Assembly: GCA_021807105.1 (NCBI GenBank) | Contig: JAKAPL010000004.1 | Span: 1-64,000 of the forward strand | Direction of reading: 5' to 3' | From: Myxococcales bacterium | Lineage (GTDB): Bacteria; Myxococcota; Myxococcia; Myxococcales; JAKAPL01 | Length of the DNA: 64,000 nucleotides | Shown here: positions 8,755-19,497 of the stretch, piece by piece | Layout: the number at the start of each line of letters is the position of its first letter | Position numbering within the stretch: position 1 is the stretch's first letter | Notes under the pieces: generated by a model | Seen by the model: only the letters and a program-made list of their open reading frames with translations | Told to the model about the DNA's origin: nothing | Databases searched by the model: none | Translations under genes and position numbers: made by a program

Positions 8755-9614
8755 CCGGCGCGCCGCCGACCCTCTGCGACGCCTCCGCGCTCGCCGCCCT
8801 GGTGCAGCGGCTCGCCGGGGCGCCCGCGATTGCCCTGGACACGGAGGGCAACAGCTTCCACGCCTACACGGAGCGGGTCTGCCTGATCCAGATCGGGCTG
8901 CCCGGCGAGGAGTTCCTCGTCGATCCCCTCGCGGTCGATCCGCGCCCCCTCGCGCCGATCCTCGCCGATCCCGCGCGGCGGCTCCTCTTCCACGGCGGCG
9001 ACTTCGACGTGCGCAGCCTGCGGCGCGACTTTGGATTCTCCTTCGGCCGCGTCTTCGACACGATGATCGCGGCGCAGGTCCTCGGCCTTCCCGAGCTGGG
9101 GCTCGCGGGGCTCCTGCGCACGCGGCTCGGGGTTCGCATCGAGAAGGGCGAGCAGCGCAGCGACTGGGGCAGGAGGCCGCTCTCTGCCCAGCAGTTGCGC
9201 TACGCCGCCGCCGACGTGCGGTTTCTTGGCAAGCTCGCCGACGGCCTCGACGCGGAGCTGACCGCGCGCGGCAAGCAGGGCGAGGCGGCCCGCCGGTTCG
9301 AGGGGCTGCGCCATGTCGTCGCCCGCGAGAAGCGGTTCGACGCCGAGGGCTGGCGCCGCCTGCGCGAGGCCCCCTCGCTCGGGCCCGACGAGGCCGGCCT
9401 GCTGCGCCGCATCTGGGTCGCGCGCGAGGAGCTGGCGCGCGCGCTCGATCGGCCGCCGTTCAAGGTGATCGGCGAGCGGGTCATGGTCGAGATCGCCCGC
9501 CGGCGGCCACGCGACGCGGAGGATCTGCGCCGCATCCCCGGGGTGAGCGAGCTGTTCGTGCGCCGCCTCGGGGCGGCGATCGTCGCGCAGCCGCCCCGCG
9601 AGGACGTTGGATAG
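8751..9614 (+). CDS. rnd: RNase D-like 3'-5' exonuclease with HRDC domain
   Basis: DEDDy-family exoribonuclease expected to trim tRNA and other RNA 3' ends. The first acidic motif is IALDTEGN (D30, E32), the second GGDFDVRSL, and the third the Y..AD of RYAAADVRFL. An HRDC-like helical segment follows (about 200-275, with RPPFKVIGERVMVEIARRRP). At 287 residues it is shorter than the roughly 370-residue enterobacterial enzyme and appears to carry one HRDC unit instead of two. GTG 8751 overlaps the lipB stop (GTGA), so it is read with the lipoate operon although functionally unrelated. Confidence 0.88.
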   Translation: MTGAPPTLCDASALAALVQRLAGAPAIALDTEGNSFHAYTERVCLIQIGLPGEEFLVDPLAVDPRPLAPILADPARRLLFHGGDFDVRSLRRDFGFSFGRVFDTMIAAQVLGLPELGLAGLLRTRLGVRIEKGEQRSDWGRRPLSAQQLRYAAADVRFLGKLADGLDAELTARGKQGEAARRFEGLRHVVAREKRFDAEGWRRLREAPSLGPDEAGLLRRIWVAREELARALDRPPFKVIGERVMVEIARRRPRDAEDLRRIPGVSELFVRRLGAAIVAQPPREDVG

Positions 9615-9891
9615 CCTGCCGGACACGTGGCAGATCGTCGCCGTGCGGGCGACGGATCGCCCTCCCGCCGTTCGCGCGGCGGCCCTCGTGGTCTTGCCCG
9701 CCCCCTTCGCCGAACGACGGTGCGGCCTCACGAACGGGAGGCTCGGAGATCAGCGCCGTGGGAGGTGGGCGCGAGGTCCGGGCGCCCACGTCCGAACCCA
9801 TCGCCGGGCGATCGGGGGTCTCCCCCCCTTGCGCTCGACCGTACGATCGATGATAAAGACGGGCGGTCGAACACACGGTCCCGGAGGTTTC

Positions 9892-10071
9892 ATGGCAAAG
9901 AAGGAAAGCGAAAAGATGAGCGTCAACGAGGCCGGACAGCGGGGAGGGAAGACGACCCTCCAGAGGTACGGCCCGGACTTCTTCTCGAAGATCGGCAAGA
10001 AGGGCGGCGCGCGGGTGCGCAAGCTGATCGAGGCTGGACGCGCGCTCCTCGACGAAGAGAAGAAGCGCTAG
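9892..10071 (+). CDS. Small KGG-motif (stress-protein-like) protein
   Basis: A 59-residue basic protein with the lysine-glycine-glycine pattern RGGKTTLQRYGPDFFSKIGKKGG, as in short stress-induced KGG proteins of Gram-positive and deltaproteobacterial genomes. GGAGGT at 9883-9888 precedes the ATG closely. There is no signal peptide or membrane segment. The preceding 277 bp (9615-9891) has no gene. The family has no established biochemical role, so no function is claimed beyond the motif. Confidence 0.75.
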   Translation: MAKKESEKMSVNEAGQRGGKTTLQRYGPDFFSKIGKKGGARVRKLIEAGRALLDEEKKR

Positions 10072-10556
10072 TCCGCCGCGGCGTTCACGAGCTGGGTGTA
10101 CGCCCCGGCGTCCGAGGGTGCGCCGGGAGGGGGCGGTTCTCGCAGACGCCGGAGGCGTGTCGATGGACGATTTCGTGCTTGCGGGGGGGATAGCTCTCTC
10201 GGCTGTTGTCGCGGCTTCCCGGCACGCTGTCGCTGCCGCAGCGCCGGCATCCCCTGCCGCGCGCCCTTCGGGAGGTCAAGAGCCCGAGATAGCCAGGAGA
10301 GGGCCGCCTCGTGCCCAGTCTCGGTCTGCGTGACGCTGGCTCCTCCGGGAAGGGCGCCCGACTCTCCTCGCATCCGCTGTTCCCGACTTCGCCGTGGGAG
10401 CGCCTCGCTCCCGTAGAAGTCTGCCTGGTTCCTGACCACCCTGGTGTCCAGAATGACCCGGCGGCCGGCAGGAGGTGACGGCGAAAAGCGACGTGATGTC
10501 GAGGGGATGGCAGCGCCCACTTCCTGGCATGCCTTACGCAGTGAGAACGCGATGAG
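10072..10556. other. 485-bp interval without a supported gene
   Basis: Open frames exist on both strands, including a 150-codon minus-strand frame. None has a ribosome site, a recognisable motif or consistent codon bias. A short segment read on the minus strand (RVILDTRVVRNQADFYG) looks vaguely protein-like and may be a coding relic, but I cannot identify it. No hairpin followed by a T-run was seen. Confidence 0.5.
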
Positions 10557-11291
10557 ATGCGCATCGTCCTCCTCGCGCTGCCCGCCGTCCTGCTCCTCCC
10601 GGGCAGCGCGCGCGCCTACGTCCTACAGCCGGACGACAGCGGCGCGCCGCAGCGGGTGGCGGGGTCGGTGTCGTATTCGGTCTCTCGCAGCGGCAGCCGG
10701 GATCTCGACTACGACGAGATCCTTCCGGCCGTCCACGCCGCCTTCGCGACCTGGGAGAGCGCCTCCCAGGGGATGCTCTCCTTCCAGGACGTGGGACCGA
10801 CGGATCTGGGGCCTCCCGCGCCGGGCGAAGCGCGGGAGGGGCTCCCCGTGACCCTCTCGTGGGAGGAGCACGACTGGAAGTACGAGGGCGACGACGACGC
10901 GGTCGCCATCCTCGTCGAAGACCCGAGCACGCACGTGATCCTGCGGGCCGACATCGTCTTCAACGACGTCACCCACCATTGGGCGAACCTCGGCGACGGG
11001 CAGCCGCACCCCGGCGCGGACGACGTGCAGAACGCGATGACCCACGAGATCGGCCACCTCCTCGGCTACGGCCACCCGCCCGACCAGCAATCCTGCATGT
11101 ATCCCGCCTCGTTCCCGGGCGATCTCTCCAAGCGCGTGCTCGACGCCGAGGACGTCGCCGGCATCCAGGCGCTCTACGCTCCGGGCGCCGATCCCGTGCC
11201 GGACGCCGGCTGCTCGACCGGCCTCGGCGGCGGAGGCACGGCGGGTCTCCTCCTCGCCCTCGCGTTCCTCGCCCGGCGGGCGCGAGGGTAG
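10557..11291 (+). CDS. Secreted matrixin-like zinc metalloprotease with MYXO-CTERM-type tail
   Basis: A 244-residue exported protein. The signal peptide is residues 1-20 (cut after ARA). The matrixin-type zinc motif HEIGHLLGYGH has ligands H163, H167 and H173 with catalytic E164, followed by a Met-turn-like SCMYPAS. The C-terminus is Cys, a Gly-rich stretch, a hydrophobic helix and RRAR, the pattern of MYXO-CTERM sorting signals. It is therefore probably displayed on or anchored to the outer surface. The catalytic domain is close to minimal size, with no hemopexin or propeptide cysteine switch seen. It stands alone, with the convergent pseudokinase gene downstream. Confidence 0.88.
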   Translation: MRIVLLALPAVLLLPGSARAYVLQPDDSGAPQRVAGSVSYSVSRSGSRDLDYDEILPAVHAAFATWESASQGMLSFQDVGPTDLGPPAPGEAREGLPVTLSWEEHDWKYEGDDDAVAILVEDPSTHVILRADIVFNDVTHHWANLGDGQPHPGADDVQNAMTHEIGHLLGYGHPPDQQSCMYPASFPGDLSKRVLDAEDVAGIQALYAPGADPVPDAGCSTGLGGGGTAGLLLALAFLARRARG

Positions 11292-11465
11292 CGCGGCCCG
11301 TCATCGCCGCAGCCCAACGCGGCCAAGGGGCTTCCCCGCGCACCGTCTTCCGGACCGCCTGACGGCGGTCCTCTGGCAGGGGGGGCCCAGCCTACCTCGC
11401 ACCCCCCACCCACGGCTCGCCGTCGTTCGAGACAGCGAGAATCTTCGCGACAGAGGAGTACCTTC

Positions 11466-11484
11466 GGAGGCACCAGCCTCCTAG
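11466..11484 (-). terminator. Hairpin overlapping the pseudokinase stop codon
   Basis: GGAGGC-ACCA-GCCTCC (11466-11481) is a perfect 6-bp stem. It is followed by CTAG, whose CTA is the complement of the TAG stop of the minus-strand gene. caccagcctcctag (11471-11484) is identical to the end of the miniature element at 47157-47170. There is no T-run, so it may be a factor-independent RNA-end hairpin or simply the remnant of a repeat element. Confidence 0.5.
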
Positions 11485-13460
11485 TTCGCCACCTTCTCAG
11501 GGTGGACCGCGAGGGTGAGCGTCTCGTCCGGCTCGGCGTCGAAGCCGCGCTCGAAGACGGCGCCGCCCATCTCGACCCGGATCGTGTGGCGGCCCGCCCA
11601 GAAATGGAGGGTCCGCACCGGCGCCGTCCCGACCGCCCTGCCGTCCAGGAGGATCTTGCTGCCGCGCGGGGCGGTGACCTCCATGCTCGCCCGCTCGAGC
11701 TCGATGCGCACCGCCGCGCGCTCGCCGGGCTTCACGCGGACCGTCCGCTCGACATCGACACGCTCGCGCTTGTCGCGGAACCGGAGGTGGTGTTCTCCGG
11801 GGGGGACGGTGAGGGTGGCCGGCGTCGTTCCGCGCGCCTTCCCGTCGAGGAGGATCGCGAGCGGAGGATCGCTGTCGAGGCGGAGCGTCGCCGGCCGAAT
11901 GGGCGGCGGCTCCAGGGCCACGGCGGAGAGCTGCGGGACCGGCGGGGGGGCGCCGGGCGTGGCTGCGTCGCGGGCGGCCGGCGTCCGCGCGCGAAGGGGG
12001 GGCGGGAGCAGCGCCTGGCGGAGCCGGCCGTAGAAGAAGATCGCCACGGTGGCGAGCGCGACCCCGGCGAGGAACGCGGCGCCGGGCGAGCGAGGGCGCG
12101 GGAGGGCTTCCCTCGCGCGCGCCTTCGGCGGCGCCGGCGGCGGCTCCCTCACGGGCCTCTTCGCCGGAGAGGGCGTCAAGACCGCCTTCACCGGCCTGGG
12201 CAGCGGCGGCGGCACGGAGGGCGGTTGGACGGCGGCGGACGCCGCCACGACCGTTCGGGGCGCCTTCGCGATCACGAGGCGCGCCGTGGTGGGAGCGGGG
12301 CCCGGATCGCCGCTCTCCCCGGCGAGGAGGGCGCGGAAGTCGGGTGCGGGCGTCGGCGAATCCACGACGGCGGTCGTGGACTCGCGCTCGGGCGCCTCCG
12401 GCTCCACGGGGCTGGGGGCGGTCTGCTGGGCCTCGATCGGCGCGGGCCGCTCCGTCGCGATGGGCGCCGGGCGTTCGGCGCGTTTGCCCTTCGGCCGCGG
12501 CAGCGGGCCTTCGCCGAAGCCCGCGCGGGAGAGCATCTGCCGGCGAGCCACCCGCTCCGGCGCGTCCGCGCGGAAGAGCCGGGCGAGATCCGCAGCGACC
12601 TGGTCCGGCGGCGCGACCCCGGCCGCCTCCAGCGCCTCGGCCATGCGGCCGGCGGTGGGCCAGCGGTCCGAAGGTGATCGGGCGAGCGCCCGGGTGATCA
12701 CCCCCCGTAGGAGCGCGGGCGCAACCGTGATGGGGTCCGAGGGGAACGGCGCGCGGAGCACCTGGTCCGGGAAATCGGGGGAGTCGGCCTTCCAGGGCGG
12801 CCGGCCCGCGACCGCCTCGTAGAGGACGAGGCCGAGGGCGTACACGTCGCTGCGCCGGTCGGGCGCCGGGGTCGGCCGTCCGAGGTCTTCCGGCGCCGCG
12901 TACTGGAGCCGGCGGAGGGCGGAGGGCTCGTCGGCTTCGCGCGGGGCGACCGCTTCGGCGCCGTAGCCCGTGACCTTCGTCGTCCCGTCGAAGCCGACCA
13001 TGAGGGTCTCGGGCTTGATCGGGGCGCGGCGCGGCCGCCGGCCGTTCGCCTCGTCGCGCTCATGGACGTAGTGGACGCCGCGGCAGGCATCGAGGACGAT
13101 TCGGGCGCCGATGCGGGGGGAGAGACCCGGCCTCCCGGCGCGCTCCACCGCCTGGAGAACGCGGCGCAACGGCTCCCCGTCTTGGTACTCGACGATCCGG
13201 GCCCAGCCGTCGGAGAGTCGCTCACAGCCGATGACCCGGCCGACGTTGGGGTGGTCGAGGAGGCTCGCCCGCGCGGTCGCCTCCTGAAAGGCGCGCAGCC
13301 GATCGAGATCGTCCTCGATCTCCTCCGGCAGCAAGACGGCGGCGACCGGCCAGAGCGGCCCTTCGTGCCCGCGCTCGCAGCCGAGGAAGGCGCGCGACCC
13401 CGGCGCCGAGAAGAGGGGGCCGAGGAGGGTGAAGCGCTCCGGATCGGGCGCGTCCGCCAT
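11481..13460 (-). CDS. Membrane-anchored protein pseudokinase with two PEGA domains
   Basis: A 659-residue Ser/Thr-kinase-fold protein (about residues 8-285) that lacks the catalytic residues. The segment aligned with HRDxxPEN reads RAPIKPETL, so the catalytic Asp and the Asn are gone. DFG is replaced by TGYG. The beta-3 lysine position falls in PVAAVLLP with no Lys. The C-lobe scaffold is retained (YAAPEDL, RSDVYALGLVLYEAVAGRPPW). A Pro/Ala-rich linker leads to one transmembrane helix (AAFLAGVALATVAIFFYG). Two PEGA repeats follow (DSDPPLAILLDGKARGTTP and APRGSKILLDGRAVGTAP). Cytoplasmic pseudokinase and periplasmic PEGA is the inferred topology. It probably acts as a scaffold or sensor rather than a phosphotransferase. 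Confidence 0.87.
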   Translation of the reverse strand: MADAPDPERFTLLGPLFSAPGSRAFLGCERGHEGPLWPVAAVLLPEEIEDDLDRLRAFQEATARASLLDHPNVGRVIGCERLSDGWARIVEYQDGEPLRRVLQAVERAGRPGLSPRIGARIVLDACRGVHYVHERDEANGRRPRRAPIKPETLMVGFDGTTKVTGYGAEAVAPREADEPSALRRLQYAAPEDLGRPTPAPDRRSDVYALGLVLYEAVAGRPPWKADSPDFPDQVLRAPFPSDPITVAPALLRGVITRALARSPSDRWPTAGRMAEALEAAGVAPPDQVAADLARLFRADAPERVARRQMLSRAGFGEGPLPRPKGKRAERPAPIATERPAPIEAQQTAPSPVEPEAPERESTTAVVDSPTPAPDFRALLAGESGDPGPAPTTARLVIAKAPRTVVAASAAVQPPSVPPPLPRPVKAVLTPSPAKRPVREPPPAPPKARAREALPRPRSPGAAFLAGVALATVAIFFYGRLRQALLPPPLRARTPAARDAATPGAPPPVPQLSAVALEPPPIRPATLRLDSDPPLAILLDGKARGTTPATLTVPPGEHHLRFRDKRERVDVERTVRVKPGERAAVRIELERASMEVTAPRGSKILLDGRAVGTAPVRTLHFWAGRHTIRVEMGGAVFERGFDAEPDETLTLAVHPEKVAN

Positions 13461-13607
13461 GAGGGCATTCTAGCGGGTACGGCGGTGGATGGGCAGAGAA
13501 AGCCGCGAGGGGCGCCGGCGAGCCGATTCCCCTCCGGGGCTCGGCGAAGAGCCGGCACTGACGCGGGAGGGTCGCGGGGTCCCGGGGTGGACCCGGGAGC
13601 TCCCGGG

Positions 13608-15689
<2,082 letters not shown>

Positions 15690-15788
15690 GGGAGGAGTTC
15701 TACGTCCCGGCGCCGCGGGTCGCCAGTCGATCCCGCCCGGGCGGCGCGGGCCCGCACGATCGCCCTTGGCCCGCGGCTAGGCGGCTAG

Positions 15789-16180
15789 GAGGCTAGCGTG
15801 AAATGGCTGCCCGCTGCGAAAGCCGATCCCTTCGCTCGCGACGGGCGGCCTCGTCGCTTCGCTGCAATACGTATTTCAGAGAGTACGTTTGACGCGGTTC
15901 ACCCTTCGGGCGCCCGTCTCGCCTTAGCCCGTCTTATTCACGGTCCGGCTGCTGCGGCGTCCGATCCCGCGCCTGCGAAGGGGGGGCTTGCCACCCCTAC
16001 AACGACATGGGGGGGTGTGCTCGCTCCTTCCTCCTGCGGCGTGCTTCAGCACGCCTCGTCGGTCGTCGCTGCGCTTGCCCTTCTCGGCTGCGGTCTCGAA
16101 CGCCTCGCTACGCCGTACCGTGAATAAGACGGGCTTAGGTCTCGGCGCTCTCGCAACGCCAGCCAGTTCACACCGGTCTC
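15789..16180. mobile_element. CTAG-flanked miniature inverted-repeat element, split by a second MITE
   Basis: This sequence is homologous to 54716-54892 over its whole length once the 208-bp insert at 15927-16134 and its duplicated TTA are removed (about 181 bp left). Shared blocks include gacgggcggcctcgtcgctt and ggtctcgg near the right end. The ends are imperfect inverted repeats (GAGGCTAGCGTGAA at left, TTCACACCGGTCTC at right). CTAG flanks both sides (15785-15788 and 16181-16184), consistent with a 4-bp target duplication. The right CTAG supplies the TAG stop of pgl. There is no coding capacity. The rest of 15690-16180 holds no gene. Confidence 0.75.
15927..16134 (-). mobile_element. 208-bp MITE (copy 1) with TNA target duplication
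   Basis: Terminal inverted repeats of about 23 bp begin gcccgtcttattcacggt and end with its reverse complement, differing at one inner base. TTA directly flanks both ends (15924-15926 and 16135-16137). The reverse complement of the 208-bp body appears identical, base for base, to 30281-30488. There is no open frame for a transposase, so it must be moved in trans. A 3-bp TNA duplication is known for part of the IS5 family, which is the likeliest source of the transposase. It sits inside an older element. Confidence 0.9.
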
Positions 16181-16924
16181 CTAGGCCAAGGCGATCCGCG
16201 CCGCCGCCGCGCGGTCGCACAGGAACGTCACCTTCCCCCCGGCCCGGTGGAGGAGCCGGGCCGGGCAGGCGCGCTCGTCGCCTTCCGCCGCGAGGGCGCG
16301 GGCGACCGCGGCCGCCTTCCCCGCCCCGGAGACGAGGACGAGGACCTCGCGCGCCTCCAGGATTCGCACCGGCGTCAGCGTGAGGCGCGGCACGCGGGGG
16401 CCGACGGTCGTCGGCGCCGGGACGGACATCACCCATCGGTCCTTCTCGTCGAGGGCGGGCGAGCTCGGGAAGATCGACGCGATGTGTCCGTCCTCGCCGA
16501 GGCCGAGCAGCAGGAAATCGACCGGGGTCGTGCCCATCTCGCGGCGGAGGAGCTTCTCGTAGGCGGCCGCCGCGGCGTCCCCGTCGGGCAGGGCCGCCTT
16601 GGGCTTGAGCACGCCCGCCATCGGCAGCCGGACGTCGTCGAGGAAGACCCGCTTGACGAAGCCGAAGTTGCTGCGCGGGTCGTCGTCGGGCACGCGCCGC
16701 TCGTCCCCGAGGAAGACGATCACCCGTTCCCAGGGGACGCGCCCCTCCGCGGGCGGTCGGGCGAGCGCGCGGTAGAGCCCCTCCGGCGTATGGCCCCCGC
16801 AGAGCCCGAAGCGGAAGCCGTACGGGGAAGCCTCCATCGCGGCGAGGACGCGCTCCACCGCCCGCGCGGTGAGCGCGTCGGGATCCGCGACGACCTCGAG
16901 CGCGGGGATCATGGTTTGCGCCAT
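16181..16924 (-). CDS. pgl: 6-phosphogluconolactonase
   Basis: Hydrolyses 6-phosphoglucono-delta-lactone, the second oxidative pentose-phosphate step. The 247-residue DevB/NagB-fold protein shows FGLCGGHTPEGLYRALA, the conserved VIVFLGDERRVPDDDPRSNFG and LLLGLGEDGHIASIFP. ATG 16924 has a GGGAGGG ribosome site six bases upstream. ATG 16912 (an ATGA overlap with the zwf stop) is the alternative. The frame overlaps the end of zwf by 16 bases. Its TAG stop lies exactly in the CTAG bordering a miniature repeat element. Confidence 0.94.
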   Translation of the reverse strand: MAQTMIPALEVVADPDALTARAVERVLAAMEASPYGFRFGLCGGHTPEGLYRALARPPAEGRVPWERVIVFLGDERRVPDDDPRSNFGFVKRVFLDDVRLPMAGVLKPKAALPDGDAAAAAYEKLLRREMGTTPVDFLLLGLGEDGHIASIFPSSPALDEKDRWVMSVPAPTTVGPRVPRLTLTPVRILEAREVLVLVSGAGKAAAVARALAAEGDERACPARLLHRAGGKVTFLCDRAAAARIALA

Positions 16925-18462
16925 ACGTGGCCCTCCCGGGCGAGCAGCTCGTCGGACTCCGGCGGGCCCCAGCTCCCGCAATCGTACGGCGAGACCCGGG
17001 GATGCGCCTTCCAGCCTTCCAGGATGGGATCCATCAGCCGCCAGGACGCCTCGACCTCGTCCTCGCGGGTGAACAGCGTCGCGTCGCCGAGGATGCAGTC
17101 GAGCAGGAGCCGCTCATAGGCTTCGGGGGCCTCCTCCGGGAAGGCGGCGCGGTAACGGAAGTCGAAGGTGACCTCGCGAAGCTGCATCGCCTCGCCGGGG
17201 ACCTTGGCGGCGAAGCGGATGGCGATCCCCTCGTCCGGCTGGATCCGGAGGATCAGCGTGTTGGGCCGGTCGCTGCCCGCGTCGTGGCCGAAGAGCGGGT
17301 GGGGGATGGACTCGAAGTGGATGGCGATCTCGGTGAGCTGCCGCGCGAGCCGCTTCCCGGTCCGCAGGTAGAACGGCACGCCCGCCCAGCGCCAGTTGTC
17401 GACGCCCAGGACGAGCGCCGCGAAGGTCGGCACCATGGAGCCCGGCGCCACCTTCCGCTCGCCCCGGTAACCCGGGACGACGCGCCCGTCGATCCGCGTC
17501 TCCTGGTACTGCCCGCGGACGGTGAAGCGGCCGGCCTCGCTCTCCGGGATCGGGCGGATGGCCCGGAGCACCTTGACCTTCTCGTCTCGGACCGCGTCGG
17601 CGTCGAACGCGACCGGCGCCTCCATGGCCGTCAGCGTGAGGAGCTGCATCATGTGGTTCTGCACCATGTCGCGCAGGACCCCCGCCTCCTCGTAGTAGCC
17701 GCCGCGGTCCTCGACGCCGAGCGTCTCCGCGACGGTGATCTGCACCTGCGTGACGTGGCGCCGTGACAGGAGCGGCTCGAAGATCGAGTTCGCGAACCGC
17801 AGCGCGAGGATGTTCTGGACGGTCTCCTTCCCGAGGTAGTGGTCGATGCGGAAGACCTGCCGCTCGTCGCACGCGCGGTGGACGATCTCGTTGAGCCGGC
17901 GCGCGCTCGCGAGGTCACGGCCGAACGGCTTCTCGATCACCACCCGGCTCCAGGGGGAGCTCGCGCTCTTCTTGAGCAGGCCGGAGGCGGAGAGGTTGCC
18001 GAGGATCTCGGGGAACGTCGAGGGCGGGGTAGCGAGGTAGAAGACGCGGTTGCCGGGCGCGCCCGTCCGTCGCTCGTTCGCCTCCAGGCAGGCGCGCAGC
18101 CTCCCGTAGGAGGCGGGGTCGTCGAACTCCCCCGCGCAGTAGGTCATCGAGCGGGCGAAGCCGTCCCAGACCGTGGCGTCGATCGGCTGCCGGCGGGAGT
18201 GCTCGGCGGCCGCCTCCTTCATCTCGCCGCGGAATTGATCGTCGGTGTAGGGGGTGCGCGAATAGCCGACGAGGCCGAACGGGCTCGGCAGGGCGTGATC
18301 GAGGGCGAGGTTGTAGAAGGCGGGCACGAGCTTGCGGTGGGCGAGGTCGCCCGAGGCCCCGAGGACGACGAACGTGCAGGGCTCGACCTCGCGCGGTCCG
18401 GCCCCCGGCCAGACCGTCTCGCCGACCGTCGGCTCGACCCGCGGACTCTCGGCCGGGCTCAC
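16909..18462 (-). CDS. zwf: Glucose-6-phosphate 1-dehydrogenase
   Basis: NAD(P)+-dependent entry enzyme of the oxidative pentose-phosphate pathway. The 517-residue product has the Rossmann motif VVLGASGDLAHRKLVPA, the active-site signature RIDHYLGKETVQNILALRFAN (catalytic His in the following conserved region) and YLRTGKRLARQLTEIAIHF. Length is normal. GTG 18462 overlaps the gnd stop (GTGA) and the 3' end overlaps pgl, so gnd-zwf-pgl are read as one tightly coupled unit. Confidence 0.97.
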   Translation of the reverse strand: MSPAESPRVEPTVGETVWPGAGPREVEPCTFVVLGASGDLAHRKLVPAFYNLALDHALPSPFGLVGYSRTPYTDDQFRGEMKEAAAEHSRRQPIDATVWDGFARSMTYCAGEFDDPASYGRLRACLEANERRTGAPGNRVFYLATPPSTFPEILGNLSASGLLKKSASSPWSRVVIEKPFGRDLASARRLNEIVHRACDERQVFRIDHYLGKETVQNILALRFANSIFEPLLSRRHVTQVQITVAETLGVEDRGGYYEEAGVLRDMVQNHMMQLLTLTAMEAPVAFDADAVRDEKVKVLRAIRPIPESEAGRFTVRGQYQETRIDGRVVPGYRGERKVAPGSMVPTFAALVLGVDNWRWAGVPFYLRTGKRLARQLTEIAIHFESIPHPLFGHDAGSDRPNTLILRIQPDEGIAIRFAAKVPGEAMQLREVTFDFRYRAAFPEEAPEAYERLLLDCILGDATLFTREDEVEASWRLMDPILEGWKAHPRVSPYDCGSWGPPESDELLAREGHVWRKP

Positions 18463-19361
18463 TCTTCCGCCTTCGTCGCGTGGCCGCCGAACTGGTGGCG
18501 CAGCGCCGCGATGACCTTCGCCGAGAACGACTCGTCCTGCCGGGAGGCGAGCCGCGCGAGGAGCGAGGCGGTGATGACCGGCGCGGGGACGTTCTGCTGG
18601 ATCGCCGCCTCCACCGTCCAGCGCCCTTCGCCCGAGTCGGCGACGTAGCCGGCGATCTTCTCGAGGCCGTTGCCTTCGTCGCGGAAGGCGCGCTCGGCCA
18701 GCTCGAGCAGCCAGGAGCGGACGACGCTCCCCTGGTTCCAGAGCCGAGCGACGGCTGCGAGGTCGACCGAAAACTCCGAGGACCGGAGGATCTCGAACCC
18801 CTCGCCGTACGCCTGGAGGAGGCCGTACTCGATGCCGTTGTGGACCATCTTCACGAAGTGTCCGGCGCCGGAAGGGCCGCAGTGCAGGTAGCCGTTCTCG
18901 GGCGCCAACGTCCGGAAGATCGGCTCGGCGAGATCGAAGGCCGCCTTCTCGCCGCCGACCATCAGGCAGTAGCCGACCGTGAGCCCCCAGACGCCGCCGC
19001 TCGTGCCCGCGTCGAGGAAGTGGATCCCCTCGGCGGCGAGCGTCCGGGCCCGCCGCTGGCTGTCCCGAAAGTTCGAGTTGCCGCCGTCGATGACCACGTC
19101 GCCCGCGCCGAGCCGGGCCGCGAGCGCCGCGACGACGCCCTCGGTGATCTCGCCCGCGGGCACCATGACCCAGACGACGCGCGGCGGAGGCAGCCTCCCG
19201 CAGAGATCCGCGAGGCTCTCCGCCGCGACGGCCCCTTCGGCGGCGGCCTGCCGGGCCCTGGCCGTGTCCTGGTCCTGGACGACGACCTCGTGGCCTCCGC
19301 GCACGAGGCGCCGGGTCATGTTCATCCCCATCTTGCCGAGCCCAATCAGTCCGAGTCTCAA
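18459..19361 (-). CDS. gnd: 6-phosphogluconate dehydrogenase, short (YqeC/GndA-like) form
   Basis: Oxidative decarboxylation of 6-phosphogluconate to ribulose-5-phosphate. The start is TTG 19361 (LRLGLIGLGKMG), with GGAGG at nine bases upstream. The frame stays open further upstream but only with non-homologous sequence. The 300-residue product has the dinucleotide motif GLIGLGKMG, VIDGGNSNFRDS, FLDAGTSGGVWG and the catalytic-lysine region GHFVKMVHNGIEYG. It is much shorter than the 470-residue class, matching the compact class that is often NAD-dependent. Cofactor preference is inferred only. First gene of the gnd-zwf-pgl unit. Confidence 0.93.
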   Translation of the reverse strand: MRLGLIGLGKMGMNMTRRLVRGGHEVVVQDQDTARARQAAAEGAVAAESLADLCGRLPPPRVVWVMVPAGEITEGVVAALAARLGAGDVVIDGGNSNFRDSQRRARTLAAEGIHFLDAGTSGGVWGLTVGYCLMVGGEKAAFDLAEPIFRTLAPENGYLHCGPSGAGHFVKMVHNGIEYGLLQAYGEGFEILRSSEFSVDLAAVARLWNQGSVVRSWLLELAERAFRDEGNGLEKIAGYVADSGEGRWTVEAAIQQNVPAPVITASLLARLASRQDESFSAKVIAALRHQFGGHATKAEE

Positions 19362-19497
19362 GGTCTCACTCCTCCATCCATGGCTGCGGGAAACGACGTC
19401 GGGCCGGGTCGGGCCCCGGAGCGAGGCGTCGGGGATGCGCCCCGCCGCCCGGCGTGACGCGCGATCCATCGGGGCCGTGCTCCGCGGCGGCCCCGCC

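Noticed and set aside
1171-9614. Second lipoyl domain or second E2
   Set aside because: Only one lipoyl lysine motif (MTDKATV) was found; other DKA-like words lie in non-homologous sequence.
10526-10541. Sigma54-like GG-N10-GC spacing upstream of the matrixin gene
   Set aside because: It lies so close to the ATG that the leader would be only a few bases, and the rest of the consensus (TGGCAC...TTGC) is poor.
12344-13558. Alternative open frames on both strands within the pseudokinase gene
   Set aside because: They lack motifs, whereas the chosen frame carries the kinase fold, a transmembrane helix and two PEGA repeats.
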